Positions 24,301-36,415 of a DNA stretch of 64,000 nucleotides are shown in pieces. Position 1 is the stretch's first letter; each line of letters opens with the position of its first letter. The stretch is taken from positions 1,621,001 to 1,685,000 of the forward strand of contig JAXDDX010000005.1 of the NCBI GenBank assembly GCA_034670405.1. Direction: 5' to 3'. Position numbers and translations under genes: made by a program. A model generated the notes under the pieces. It did no database searches. It saw only the letters and a list, made by a program, of their open reading frames with translations, and was not told the DNA's origin. The stretch is from Hoplostethus atlanticus. Taxonomy: Eukaryota > Chordata > Actinopteri > Trachichthyiformes > Trachichthyidae.

Positions 24301-27131
24301 CAGAGACAGCAATGATAAGAATAATGACTTTCTAAACGACTAGCACCACCACACTCCTAACTCATTTTCTGATAGTGGCGTTCCCGCTATATTTAGTTGT
24401 GTACTGTTTAAAATCCTGTCACATTCACCGCGTGACCCGGCGCTTGTTGGTGCGTTTCTATAGGCACTGCTGACGAATGGGCCGGAGGAATGCCTGCTGC
24501 TTTACCCCTCTTATCGAGCCTCCTCTGGAGTTCAGATGGCCAATGACACCGGCGGAGGGAGCGTCTGCATTTCGCCGCGCCGCAAGAAAACAACAAGGTC
24601 TGCTCGAAAAAAAAGGGGGGGGGGGGGGCTCTCGTTACCACGTTAAGTCGGGCAAAAAACGTGGGATTCGAAAGAGACGAGAGATCTGGTCGGGGAGGCG
24701 ATTCTGGAAGTAACCGTACCAATCGTTTTTGGAAATCTACACGGTGTCCTTTCATGCTTTCCATCGATTGCATGTGCCTTGTTTTTGCCAGTACACTGGG
24801 AACGCTGCACCGCTCCGTGTGGGTGTCTCACACTATTATGTACTATTAATACTTTGCATTGAAATATCTCAGCTTTCAAAATGTCCCTCCATGACTTTTC
24901 CTTTTACAAACCAAGATTTTCAAAATCTCGCAAGGAAATAGTTAATAATAATTATGATTACCCCCTTCGACTGACGGCTTGCTGGCCTTCTCGTAGACCC
25001 CCCCGGAAATCCACTGGCCTTTCTAGCATTAACCCATCGTGTCAAACATAGGCTTTACAAAGAGACATCCCTAGGCTGGACTTCCCAAAAAGCATCTCAG
25101 CACCGAGGCTAATCTCTGCTCAATTTAAAGAGGAGGGTTTTTGGGACGCCACCGCCGCAACCCCCAGTCATCCACACCTTCCACCCCCGACCTGCATCCT
25201 CCACATTCATCTAGGTCTTCCCCCTGCCTGAACCAGAGGTGGAAATCTCAACCCCCGTTCAAATAGTCGGAGGCAGGAGCGGCCAATGCTAATAGAGACA
25301 TTGGTAGCTGAATGCAGACTTGATCACAGTGGCTCTTTTGTCCATGGCGTGGCCTCTGTCTGATAGGGATCGGCCATGCAGAGTGCAGCTCCGGAGAGGG
25401 ATATGGTAATGCCCCCGCTGAGTCTATAAAATGGGGGTGATACTCTGAGACCATATGATGGACAGAGGATTAATGAGACGCAGAGGAAGGGGAGCAGGGA
25501 AGAGGAGGGTATGGACAGAGGTGGTGGAACGAGCATGAAAACACTCACTGCATGCTAGTCAGTGAGTTTCGTTTTAAAACGGGAAATGAAACAGTGAATG
25601 GGAAAAAAAATAAAATACAAACAACACAGATGCAGCGGCCTTGCCTCCAAAACTTAAAAAAAACAAAAAAAAAACAGAGACAAATATGTGTGTATGCACG
25701 TGAACTGTAAGAGCGGCCGCTAATTTCATGGCACGCTTTTCCCGTCGTCCGCAAGCTTGTGGCCGGGCTGTGATAGCGATACCTCCCATTATCAGCAGGC
25801 TCCACAGTGTGATGTGCGGATCACAAAACCCGGCCTTCCTCTATAGCTCCCTAATTAGAGGTGAGGTAATTGAATCTGACAGAACAAAGCGGACCCGATC
25901 TCTATAAGCATGGAAATCTTTTTTTTTGCTCCCACCTATACGGTTCCCCCCCCGTCCAAAAACGGTCCATTGAAAATGTGTCCAAGCTGGCCTGGGGATA
26001 AAACGGAGCACCTGAGACTGAACATGAATGCATCCAACAAGGGGCCACGTGGCTCAACCCCTGCCAACTCCGCTTCACCGTGACTGGCCCTTTGTGCCAA
26101 CGCTGATACCGGGGCCCTTCCACGCTTCCAGGTTATAGCACACACGTACTCTGCAGGATTCTCCTAACTTATGCAGGACGGGGGTATAGAAATATAGACG
26201 TTGTCTCCGGTTACAAAGTGGCTGCTGTGCTCTCGACTTAGCGCTGCACTATAAACAGGTAGGCTTAGATACACACTCACATGTTTACCCCCGCAGGTGG
26301 TAGAGAGAAGCGGATATACACTATACACTCTCTGACAGCAAAGTGTGAAAATGAGAATAACAGTTTCGTCTGGTCTCGCGCGGTGGGTTGGGAAGTCTAA
26401 GAGGGAAGAGAAAGAGGAGGAGGAGGAGGAGGAAAGTGGAAAGAGGCAAGGGGAGACTGGGGGCGATACTCTCTCCTCGGCTCTAATGACCTTTGGGAAG
26501 CTGAGGGCTCCCTCAGCCTTGGAGGAGACCCAGTGTATATGTTACAGGGCTCAAGCCTCTAATTTAATCCTTGATCACTGTAATAAAATAGATACCATTT
26601 ACGCAATTCTTAATAGCTTAATATGCTACAGAAACCCTCAAAGGAATCTTTCATTTGAAACACTTTTTTTTTCATGAGAAATAAAATAAATAACAGCCTT
26701 TTTCCAAGTTATACGCTCTGTGATCAAACTAAATGTGGAGCTAATGTCGCAACACAAGGCAAAAGTAAATTACCATTTGTATATTTTATGTCTGCGAATG
26801 GCTGTGTGTGTGTGTGTGTTTGTGCATGTGCACGTGCACGAGCGTGTTTCGGGGAGGAGCGTGGAACAGCTTCAGTGGAGACTGATGTGTTCTCAGAGCC
26901 GCAGTCTGTGACCAAGAATAAGCAATGGTATTGTTTAACTTGATTTTCCGGTTGCTAAGCAATGTAATTCTGGTGATTAGAAATGGCTGCCTTCCTAAAT
27001 TCGGGCACTTACAATCAACAGTCAACAAACTGCTTCAAAACTCAGCACCAACGCTTGTCTGAAAATTGTGGTGAAAAAGAGGGCGGGCGAGTTCATCGGG
27101 CTGAATAAACGTATTCACACACACTTGTAAT

Positions 27132-27159
<28 letters not shown>
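27132..27159 (+). repeat. (CA)n microsatellite
   Basis: A pure CA tract of 28 bp. Confidence 0.95.
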
Positions 27160-27163
<4 letters not shown>

Positions 27164-27381
27164 CACCGCAGTTGACAAGGCATCTAAATGCATTCTGGTG
27201 ACATCATGCATTTAGATGGCCCACTAAGTTTACATTACTGTACATTCACGGTTCATGGAGTAAGATGGAGACACACCCATTGGCTGGGATAAAGCGACTG
27301 TGTCACCATTGGCTGATTCCTCGTGACAGCTGGTCAAAGTGTTAACCAGATGCAGAATAATGTTTTTTCTGAGACGGAGGT

Positions 27382-27399
27382 GGGGGGGGGGGGGGGGGG
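27382..27399 (+). repeat. Poly-G run, 18 bp
   Basis: Eighteen G in a row. Comparable poly-C runs of 15 lie at 6345-6359 and 44806-44820. Such runs are prone to sequencing error. Confidence 0.95.
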
Positions 27400-27741
27400 A
27401 TGTTGTTTGGTACAAATTTCACAAATACTGTTAACATAATTCTGCCGGGTATCCTCTTCCAATCAGACGCGCCGTTGGATCCAGGCGTGTTTACAGAGTT
27501 GCTAAGTTCTGTGTTGTGGCGCCCACCGTTTCTGTCAGGACTGTTGAAGGGGAAATAACACACTCTTATTTCTTTATCCAAATGAATTGGAATTGGAATA
27601 GCATGAAAACATGCTGGCATTTGACTATGCCATTAAAATGCTGGAGGCACCTCTGAGCGTGCCCGAGGGCTTCAGCAGATGCCAGCCAGTTCCTCTGTGG
27701 AGTTAGCTGGGTCCTGCTTCACTCTGCTGTCTCTCTAGACC

Positions 27742-27743
<2 letters not shown>

Positions 27744-27821
<78 letters not shown>
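27744..27821 (+). repeat. (CA)n microsatellite, 78 bp
   Basis: A pure CA tract in intron 1. Confidence 0.97.
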
Positions 27822-27823
<2 letters not shown>

Positions 27824-28335
27824 CCATAAAGGTCCCAAAGGTAGCCCTCCAAGTAATCTGCAGCAACACCCAGGGTAAGCTAATGCATTGTAGCATTCTC
27901 TTGCAGGGTGAGCTTGTTTTGTCGGGACGGTGAGTAAAAACAGCGTCGTAACATCATCTTATTATGCGTTCTCTCCTGCTACTCCCTGGCTGAATGATTT
28001 ATCGGTGCCATTCTGTTACTTATAAGGAAATAAAAGTTAACCATGTGCCTCGACATCGGATGTGACAGCTGAAACAAAGCAGGTAAAATATGTGTGGTCT
28101 TAATTACTGGTTTATAAGTGCGCTTTTCACTAGAACGTTCACTTTTAATGAAGCCATTGAGTGAGGCTCCTCCAGGGAGCTATCATGGTTAAGTGGGGGC
28201 ATCCATCTTCAGCCATTGGCTCGTCTGTAGAGGCAGCGGTGGCTCCGTCTACAGCGCGCTCACCTCATATTGGCTCACTTTATCTCCACTAAGTAAAGTC
28301 TGTTGGAAGGTGGCGACTGTGGCCAGAAAAAGACT

Positions 28336-28363
28336 TCTCTCTCTCTCTCTCTCTCTCTCTCTT

Positions 28364-28403
<40 letters not shown>
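28336..28403 (+). repeat. (CT)n microsatellite with one TTG interruption
   Basis: A CT tract of about 68 bp broken once near 28362. Confidence 0.95.
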
Positions 28404-28405
<2 letters not shown>

Positions 28406-28499
28406 AGCTCAAGTTAGTCAGATGAGGCTGAGGGGATTCTGATTCTGCAAAAAAGGCGCAGAGCACTTCACATGCCTCCTAGTAATTAATATGATACTG

Positions 28500-29170
28500 C
28501 TTTTTAACCTAAAGGAATTCCCCAGTGAGCTATTCAGTGGCCTGTGATTCTGTTGGGGGGTGAAATAGCAAAAATGTAAACGCTAAAACCGCTTCTGCAA
28601 CAATTAGCTTTTAGCGGAGCATCATTTCAATGGATTTAATGGGGGAGCCTTCAGAAAAAGGAAGAATGATTACTGTATCAAATAATGTAGATAAAACAAT
28701 ATTTTCCAATCAAGGAATTTCTATGAAATGGATATATCTAAGATGTCAATTTCATTCCAGCATTATGAGGGATGGGGGGGGGGAGGGGGTCCTTTTGCAA
28801 TAAATTCTTCATTAATTCAATTCTAATTTGCCTCTGGTTCCTATTTCTACTATTGATAGTTCCACTTCTTAATACCTCGGATAAGGGGGGAACAGAATCA
28901 TTGCAATAACTCAGTGGAGACTGCGAGCGGCAGATAGGATCTTAATATTACCAATGCCAAAAGAAGTGTGAAGTCTGATGAACATTTCAAAAGAACAATT
29001 CTTTATGGATCAGCTAAATCTTTTCCACTTTTTAATTAAAAGTAAAGAAAATAGAAGTTAATTATCCTGTAAAGATTAGCTGGTGGGCATCTTTCTGTAA
29101 ATTAGTTCTAATTAAAAGGAAATTGTCAAATGACATTCAAAGCACTGTCCTTTAAAACACAGACCGAGAT
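28500..29170. promoter_or_regulatory. Long AT-rich single-copy block, candidate conserved non-coding element
   Basis: About 670 bp with one poly-G run and otherwise no simple repeats, and dense TTAATTA/AATTAG/CATTAATT homeodomain-type cores, for example near 28810 and 29030-29120. Its complexity differs sharply from the microsatellite-rich flanks. Looks like a developmental enhancer; no function can be assigned. Confidence 0.35.
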
Positions 29171-29417
29171 GGGCTTTTTTTTTTTTTACCCCCCCGCCGC
29201 CCCCCCAGCCTCCCTCCTAATTCTTGATCTGGCCATGTGAAGCTTCTTGCTGGAAGATTAGGATTCTGCGTGCGCTTCAGAGAGCACACACTCCCTGCTC
29301 CCTGGATAGCAGGCCTCTAGCACACTGTGAAATACTGCTGCATCAATGGGGGGGCTAGTGGCTGCCGGAGATAAATACTCCTCATTGATACGTGATTGTA
29401 TTGATTACCTTGCTTGG

Positions 29418-29800
29418 TTTAGCATTAGGGTTGGACAGACATATACATTGGGACGATATATATTAAAAATCTGATACCAGTCATGTCATCCACCTCTGAT
29501 AGGATGGAGGTTCCTTCCTGATCGCAGCTAAAACAGTCTGTAAAACCTGCAACAAAAAATATTTTCTTTGCCCATTTTATTTCTTCATTTGATTGTTCAA
29601 TAATGTTTTTGTCATTTTATTCTTCATTTTAAGGCCGTAATGTGTCCCAGAGTCACCCCTCACCCTGCCAACCCACCTGAAACATTTCCATGTGTGAGAG
29701 TTTTGGTGCCCCGTGATGGTCTAAATGCTGTTTCAGAGGCCTTTCCACCCCAATCGTAGAGGAAATACTGCATCTCTGTACATTTTTACAATGAAAACGG
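29418..29800 (+). mobile_element. Dispersed repeat family, copy B
   Basis: Begins near AGGGTTGGACAGACATATAC with GATATATATT and GATACCAG motifs. It aligns in inverted orientation with copy C over several blocks: TCATCCACCTCTGATAGGAT and GGAGGTTCCT (29487-29515), TTTGATTGTTCA (29589-29600), and the exact 13-mer TGTGTCCCAGAGT (29641-29653). The downstream part shares TGGTCTAAATGCTGT with copy A. No open frame resembles a transposase. Confidence 0.7.
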
Positions 29801-30703
29801 TCAGATTTAAAGATCAGCACAACTTCACTCCAAACATCTTTCAAAAAACAATATCGCCCATACACGCTTCACCGTACCACTATCATCGCGTCCCCAATAA
29901 ACGAATCAGCCTTTTTTCCCCCCCTTGTTTTTTAACTTTCATCTGATTTCATGTAGATTTCATCATTCATTGTCTGGCTCTGTGTCGCTCTCCTCCGCAT
30001 CCCATTGTATGTAACGCAAGATTCCAGCAGTGGTCGGACAAGAGAAGAGAGGCGAGCGGCGCGCCGAAGCCCCCCTTCCATCTGCTCCGACTAATGATGT
30101 TGCTCTCCCTGGCCTGGAGGGGAACTGTGCGAGGGAGATTTACACCCATAAATACCCCTGGGGCCCCCGCGCTCCAAAACACCGTCACTCCATCACTTTC
30201 CTATATGATAGCTGGCAGAGCAGGTAACAATGGGACCGGCAACAATGTCTTTTTGTGTTACTGACAAGTGCCTTATTTGGTTGACATAACCTTCCACGGT
30301 GTCTGAGGAGTGGCACTAAGCACGCAGGAAAAATGGATGACAGCTAAACCATTGAGACATTGTGCAGTTGCAACAATCATACCAGACTATGTGTTTTTTT
30401 TTCTTCCTCCAGGTATCCAAATACAATATGAGGGAATGACTGAGGGAAAGGTGGCATTTTTTTTTTGGGCGATAAACTAATTGGAATGATGACAAGAGAA
30501 ATCCGGTATCGCTGTGAATTGAGGTGAGCCGAGTTGCCTTTCCCCATTTACTCCATTATAAAAAAGGTTTATAAGCTGCAATTACCCTTCCATTTTGGGA
30601 GCTTTAGACCCACTATAAAGCTCTGTGTGGGACTGGCCTTGACATCTATCTCCTAAAACAAGTGATTTAAATGGTGAGAGGCAGGAATAGAGAGAGAAAG
30701 ACG

Positions 30704-30734
<31 letters not shown>

Positions 30735-32290
30735 GGAGATGTAGAGAGCTCCACTCCTCAGGGATTGAGTGTTCACACACAGTAAATGGAAGTGGCACAG
30801 CTCTGACCTTTGAGCCGAAGCATACGAGTAAAAGTGAAGGCGCTGTCAAAATATTGCTTCAGAAATGACAATCCACCTCGCCAGTCCCAAGTCTTGACAT
30901 GGCAGGCAAGTGGAGAGCCGTAACCTGCTGATCCCGACATTACAAATGAGGGGATTATCATGACAACAAACCACAGCTCCGACACACTGCATACCCTAAA
31001 GATATTCTGGCGCTGCCCCTTATTATCAGGAATGTCCAACACAGATATCCAGCGATGACACTTAAAGCAAAAAATCGAAAAAGGGAGAGCAGTGGCGTCA
31101 CTAATAATCTGTTAAAATCCAACTATTTGTGTGCAACTTGCCTCCGTGTCATCGTCTCGCGCTATTCCTGAGAATTTGGTTGTGGAGCAGCTTTCCCCCC
31201 TCCCCCATCACCCCCCAATCGTCTCCACTCACAGCCATGTAATACTCAAGTCCACAGAGAATAACTCAATTGTAAAGAATACCAAAATATCACAAGCAAA
31301 TTACTAGTGCTCTGAGAGGAAGCTGGGGAGGAACAAAGACAGGCAGCCGTAATTATATCTTGGCGTGTATAGCATGTCAATGGGCCACCTTCGTTCTGGA
31401 GGGCATTCCCCCACCTCCCCCCCACACACACACCCCGGGCCCCTCAGGCATCAAAATGATGTCCAAATTATTTTGTGCTCTATTGCGGCACGGCGCGATT
31501 ATCATATTTACCGGTGGTGCATTATGACAACAGTGATGTTTACACCTGTCTGGGAGAGGAGGCGAGGTTTACACTCTGTAATTTAGCAAATGTACAGTAT
31601 GCATATGAGCTCGTTGGCAGGGATTTAAATTAGGTCAGGAATGGAATACATCAATAGCAACCCATATGTGCATCTTTCTTTTTTTCCCTTCCCTTCCTTC
31701 TTCTCCGTCTTTGCTCAGAAGCTTGGCGGTGGAGCAGCTTGACGACTGCAGAAGTGTGATATGTGCAAATCACATTTGCAGATGAGCTTGAAACTCCCTT
31801 TTAATATTCAGATATCAGACGTCCCCGCGCCGAGAAGCCCGCTAAGACGCGATTCAGAGGGGTGTGTGGGGGGGGGGGGGGTGATGGGGAGAGAAGCAAG
31901 ATCCGCGTCATTAAGGGAATCGTTAGAGGCTCGGTTTACATTTTACATATTTCGCAACAAAATGTACGACCGGGTGAAAACATCGCCGGTTATCTGCGAT
32001 AACAATGCTAATTTTCTTTTTTTTGTCAGGAAAGTGTGTGAAAGATTCTGTCGAAATCCAGTCGTCGCTCACGTCTTTCTTTCTTTCTTTTTTTTTTTTG
32101 TTGGGCTTAACACCCTTACAGCTTATTGGCGCTTTCATTTCTTTCAGATTTTCTTTCCCCACCGGGAAGTCACACGGGCTTGGTGGAGTCAGAGACACAG
32201 TGCAAGGTATGTTTGCCACGAGGCACAAAAACACGTGTCCCCCCCCCCCAATAGCTTGCCAATAGTTCATCAAACACACGGCCGGCCTGT

Positions 32291-32347
32291 GGATGGATGG
32301 ATGGATGGATGGATCGACGCCTGGTTGGTGTTGAGGATGTCTAAAAA

Positions 32348-32385
<38 letters not shown>
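32291..32385 (+). repeat. (GGAT)n followed by (CA)n
   Basis: A GGAT tetranucleotide array (32291-32314) and, 38 bp later, a CA tract (32353-32385), both beside the CpG-rich patch at 32.46 kb. Confidence 0.93.
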
Positions 32386-32387
<2 letters not shown>

Positions 32388-32459
32388 CCTGACTGCTGTT
32401 TACTGAGCCACAAAGAACAGCCCCCCCCCTGTTCCCGGACCAGTTTCTGTACATAAACG

Positions 32460-32610
32460 CACAGCGGCGGCGGCGGCGGCGGTGACAACACCGCCGCAAG
32501 GCCGCGCTTTCTTCTTACACCTGCTCCCTCGTGGTGGTACAGTAGCGCTCTGACAAATAATTGTCGCTTAGCGCGTTACGGCTGCCGCTTTTTCATTGGC
32601 TGACAGAACG
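32460..32610 (-). promoter_or_regulatory. CpG-rich patch with CCAAT box and (CGG)6 in intron 1
   Basis: On the minus strand a GCCAAT box (32600-32595) is followed downstream by a CpG-rich stretch ending in (CGG)6 at 32482-32465. This order resembles a TATA-less vertebrate promoter and leader. It is a second candidate for an internal zfpm2 promoter. I see no coding start that joins exon 2 in frame. The call rests on composition and motif order only. Confidence 0.3.
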
Positions 32611-33326
32611 TAGCCACTGCAATTTCCCCCTAGCTCCTTCATTTCCCCGTGTCTTAGCCCTGCGCCAAATTTGTCTCCGTGCCATTTTAATTACAGCCAA
32701 GGCAATCTTTATGGTGGTATTCTGCGAGAACACCAATCTGCAAAAAAGGTGATAAGTAGAACCGCCACCCGGCTTTGGTATCAGTAATAAACAGACACTT
32801 AATTGAATAATTTGACCTAAGAGGCTGATCCTGGGAAATAGCATGTTGGAAAAATTATTTTGAATATTGAAGACAGTTCAGTGTTTTGCGTGACGCCTGC
32901 AGTAGGAAAAAAACACACACTGGATTTGGCTGGTTGCCCGCCAACTCGCCAATGTGGGCCATGGTGAGTCTTTATGGAACAGATAAGTGAGCCTTTGGTA
33001 TCCTGCATGCATGAGCGTGTGTGTTTGTGAGTGTCTGTGTGGGTGCATGTGTACTATATGTATGTGGGGGGGAGGGGGGAGGGTGAGAAGTGTGAAGTGT
33101 GCCCACTCCAGGTCCATCTCCAGCTACCAGCCACATGGGCACTTCCCCCTGGACCCAAACGCCTCTCCCCTCCCCCTACCACACACACACCTACACACAC
33201 ACCAGCTTTCCGCAGAGAGCCTTAGAGACAATGACTCCCGGCCCCTTCCTGTTTAAGGATAGCTGTCAGAGGATGATGGCTCAGATTCAACACTGCAGCA
33301 GGTTTGCACAGAGCTCCCTGATAAAA

Positions 33327-33581
<255 letters not shown>

Positions 33582-33589
33582 GTTCAACA

Positions 33590-34090
33590 CTGATTTGACT
33601 GCTAGCATAATTCTGCGGAGGAGACTATTTGCAGATGCAGAGTTATCAATCGGAGCAGACACACCATCCGGGTCCGGTGTCACTTCTCCTCATTATGTTA
33701 ATGGTTAATACATGCAAATGAAAACATTCCAGCAATTTGATTTCTTTGAAGATAGTTTGCATATTGTCTTAGCCATAATGACGGTACACTTTCTCACCCG
33801 GCTTCCATTTATTTGCGAGGCTAGTTGGCTCATTTTTATCAGCTCCCCGAGTTCATTTCTAGGGCTACTGGAATGTGTTCCCCCCCCCGCCTTTCCCCGC
33901 CACTATTTAACTAATTAGGATTCAGGTACCATAAGCAGATTTTTCACGCTATTGGTGTTTTTCTTAATTAAGAAACAAATGAATTCTCTCCAGCAAAATA
34001 GATGGAACAACGGGATAGGGTGCCAGGGGCCAGATGCGGCGCTTCTTAATTAGAAGTCACTCCATTGTCTGAGGTTTTTTAATGAAGCTC
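33590..34090. promoter_or_regulatory. CNE-like block with POU octamer
   Basis: Directly beside the 245-bp (CT)n tract. Contains a perfect ATGCAAAT octamer (33712-33719), a near match TTTGCATA on the other strand 37 bp later (33756-33763) and several TTAATTA cores. Confidence 0.3.
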
Positions 34091-35744
34091 CAATCTAAAT
34101 GGATATCAAAAAAGCTTCTAGAGGAAGAAGGGGGAAAAAAATACACACACACACACACCGGCCATTTAAAATAATAAGGAAATAAAGATAATGAAAGACA
34201 AAAGATATGTACTGGCAAGCCCCGGCTCGCACCTCCAGTTCTGCTCTCGTCACCTCTGGTTGAGACCCATTTAAACAGCCCCGACCCCCCCCCAACCCTC
34301 CCCGACCCCCCCTTTCCTGCCTCCAGCCATGTCTAATGTTCTGCCATGCCAACTCTCTTTTCAACTTCTCATCAAAAAGGTGGAAGTTTCATTACCCCCC
34401 GTGGACGGTTATCGACTAACTATTTCTGAAAACTGTTGCAGTCGAGCTTCTGTCCCCGAAGTGAGTCGACGACCAAAAAATAAAAACGAAAAGCGAAGAC
34501 TTAGCGGTAATGCGCGATTATCATATCAATGTCATTGCGATGCGCTGATGTTTTTGTTGAAGGCAAACGCAAATTTCCAATTAGCTGGGACAAATTGTTG
34601 CCTCAACGCAATATAGGAGGTAGAAATGAGTGGATGGTGGAGAGCCTCGCAGCACCTGGGCTGCAGAAAGCCAACAAAAAAAACAGCAAAGAGAGAAGAA
34701 ACAAAACTTCTCCCTCTGTTTCGAAGCTAATTTGCGGTAGGAATTTGTGTGAAGCTTAATCATCTCGGTCAGCCCCGGTGATGCTGCTGTGTTGGTGGCT
34801 GAGGGCGATAACATCGGGGCTGTTTTGACTGAAATAAAACCCGTAGCATGCCCATATGTGCTGCCAACCCCATCAGTTCTTCTTCAGACGGCATGGCTTA
34901 GGAGCTCCCAGAGGATGGGCCAGTGCCCACTGATACGGGCCCAGCAACCATCTTGTCCAGGCCAAGTATCTCTGTGCCCAGGGGCTGTGCCATCAATGCC
35001 ACGACTTGTGCCAGACTGGATCCCACCCAGCAATCCATTTCAAAGGCTTTTTTTTTTTTTTTTATGGATCAGGTATGCAGTGTGATTTTCCTTTCCCTTT
35101 GTAATGTGCCGTGTCAAAGGCGAGCTAGACTGACTTTAAAGTCATATACTATTTTTTCCCCCCCCGCCTTTCATTTGGGTGGGAGACATAATTGATTTCT
35201 GACTTTCCAAATGTCAAAGTTGTGAAGAGATTAGAGGAAAAAAAAAGAAGAAGAAATTAAATCGATAGCGATCAAATATTGAAGTACGTATATCACCAAA
35301 AGAATCCCCGGGGGAATTTCACTTGTGTGGTGCAATAACGTCTCGTGATTCAACACCTTAAAAAAAACCTTAAAACCCAACTTAAGTTAAAACCTAATTT
35401 CGTCATGCGGACGATTTGATGAAAACAACCTGCTTGTGTACCAATTAATTTCTCCTCAGAGCACACGCGGGTTCAGAGAGTGCAAAATGGATATTTTTTT
35501 AAAAGGAAGTAACTTTCTTATTAAAAACACCTCTACTTATCCACACATTACCATAATCCGCCGGGTGTTCACCCGTGTGCTCGCTCTCTCATTTGGAGCA
35601 TTACTTGTTTATTTCTATCTGTGAGTGAGATTAGAGGGGAAGATTACCTTGTGCAGGCACATGAATAGCGATCAAAAGACCGGAGGATAATGTAAGTCTT
35701 TCGGTGATTGCTCAGCTCTTTTCAAATCTACCAGAGGAGTATTA

Positions 35745-35950
35745 GAACAATGCGAGTGCGCCGCGCTCCATACGGTGTGACAACAATAATGCAAAATCCT
35801 CGGGGAGCGAACCGCGTGTAAACACTCCAGATCGACACGCGGCGCGCCGGCGCGAGTGTCCTTTAAATGCAGCGGAAATTAGCTTTGATGCTGAGTAGGG
35901 GGCGCGTCGGAGCAGCAATCAGTCCCGGCGAAATGACATCACTCATCTAA
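35745..35950. promoter_or_regulatory. CpG-dense island inside intron 1, candidate alternative promoter
   Basis: More than 20 CpG dinucleotides by hand count in about 200 bp, including a nested GGCGCGCCGGCGCG core at about 35840, in otherwise AT-rich intron. It contains a CRE-like TGACATCA at 35934-35941. On the minus strand it is followed by a plausible donor (GCACAAG|GTAATC, exon edge at 35648), so it could begin an alternative first exon of zfpm2. Any short ATG frame just before that donor would join exon 2 out of frame, so such a transcript would probably start translation at Met55 in exon 2. Inferred from composition only. Confidence 0.4.
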
Positions 35951-36148
35951 TATGAAGGTAGGCTGAGGCTTGTGTGGCTCAGTATCAATGTGTGCTGCAG
36001 CATTGGTTCTATATGAGCCCGACTGGGGGAAAACATTGAAGACAAACAAGCGACACTACGGCCCTCTGATTATTCTAAAACAAAAAAAAGACACGGCCCG
36101 CAAATGTGACACCTTTGCGTCCGATTTTGATTTACGATTTATGACAAC

Positions 36149-36332
36149 TTGAATTGTCACCGGCCTTCCGTCTGTCCGCGCCGCGCAACATTTTTTGGGG
36201 AGGAAGCAGTCGGTCCGTCCAATTATCGGTGGCAGGACAGAGAAAAACCTGTCACGCGGATATTCGTGACAAACGAAGAAGAAGAAGAAGAAGAAGGGGA
36301 CGACGGAGCCAAAGGAGTCAATGGTGAATGCG
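36149..36332 (+). other. Exon-like segment with a strong plus-strand donor, candidate antisense exon
   Basis: Next to the 35.75-35.95 kb CpG island, CpG-rich DNA ends in a near-consensus donor on the plus strand (ATGCG|GTGAGTAC, exon edge 36332). An open frame of 61 codons runs up to it, ending in a Glu-rich stretch from a GAA repeat and then GDDGAKGVNGECG. I recognise no protein family. Antisense non-coding RNAs are known at human ZFPM2, so a divergent antisense first exon is one explanation; chance is another. Confidence 0.25.
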
Positions 36333-36380
36333 GTGAGTACTGTCACAACAACACCGGCGAATAAAACTGAATCGGAACCA

Positions 36381-36383
<3 letters not shown>

Positions 36384-36414
<31 letters not shown>
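36384..36414 (+). repeat. (CA)n microsatellite
   Basis: A pure CA tract next to the CpG-rich region. A GAA array lies at 36275-36296. Confidence 0.95.

Positions 36415-36415
<1 letters not shown>

Noticed and set aside
31761-32456. 231-aa open frame on the plus strand
   Set aside because: It runs through poly-G, poly-T, GGAT and CA repeats and has no recognisable domain. It overlaps CpG-rich DNA, which explains the lack of stops.
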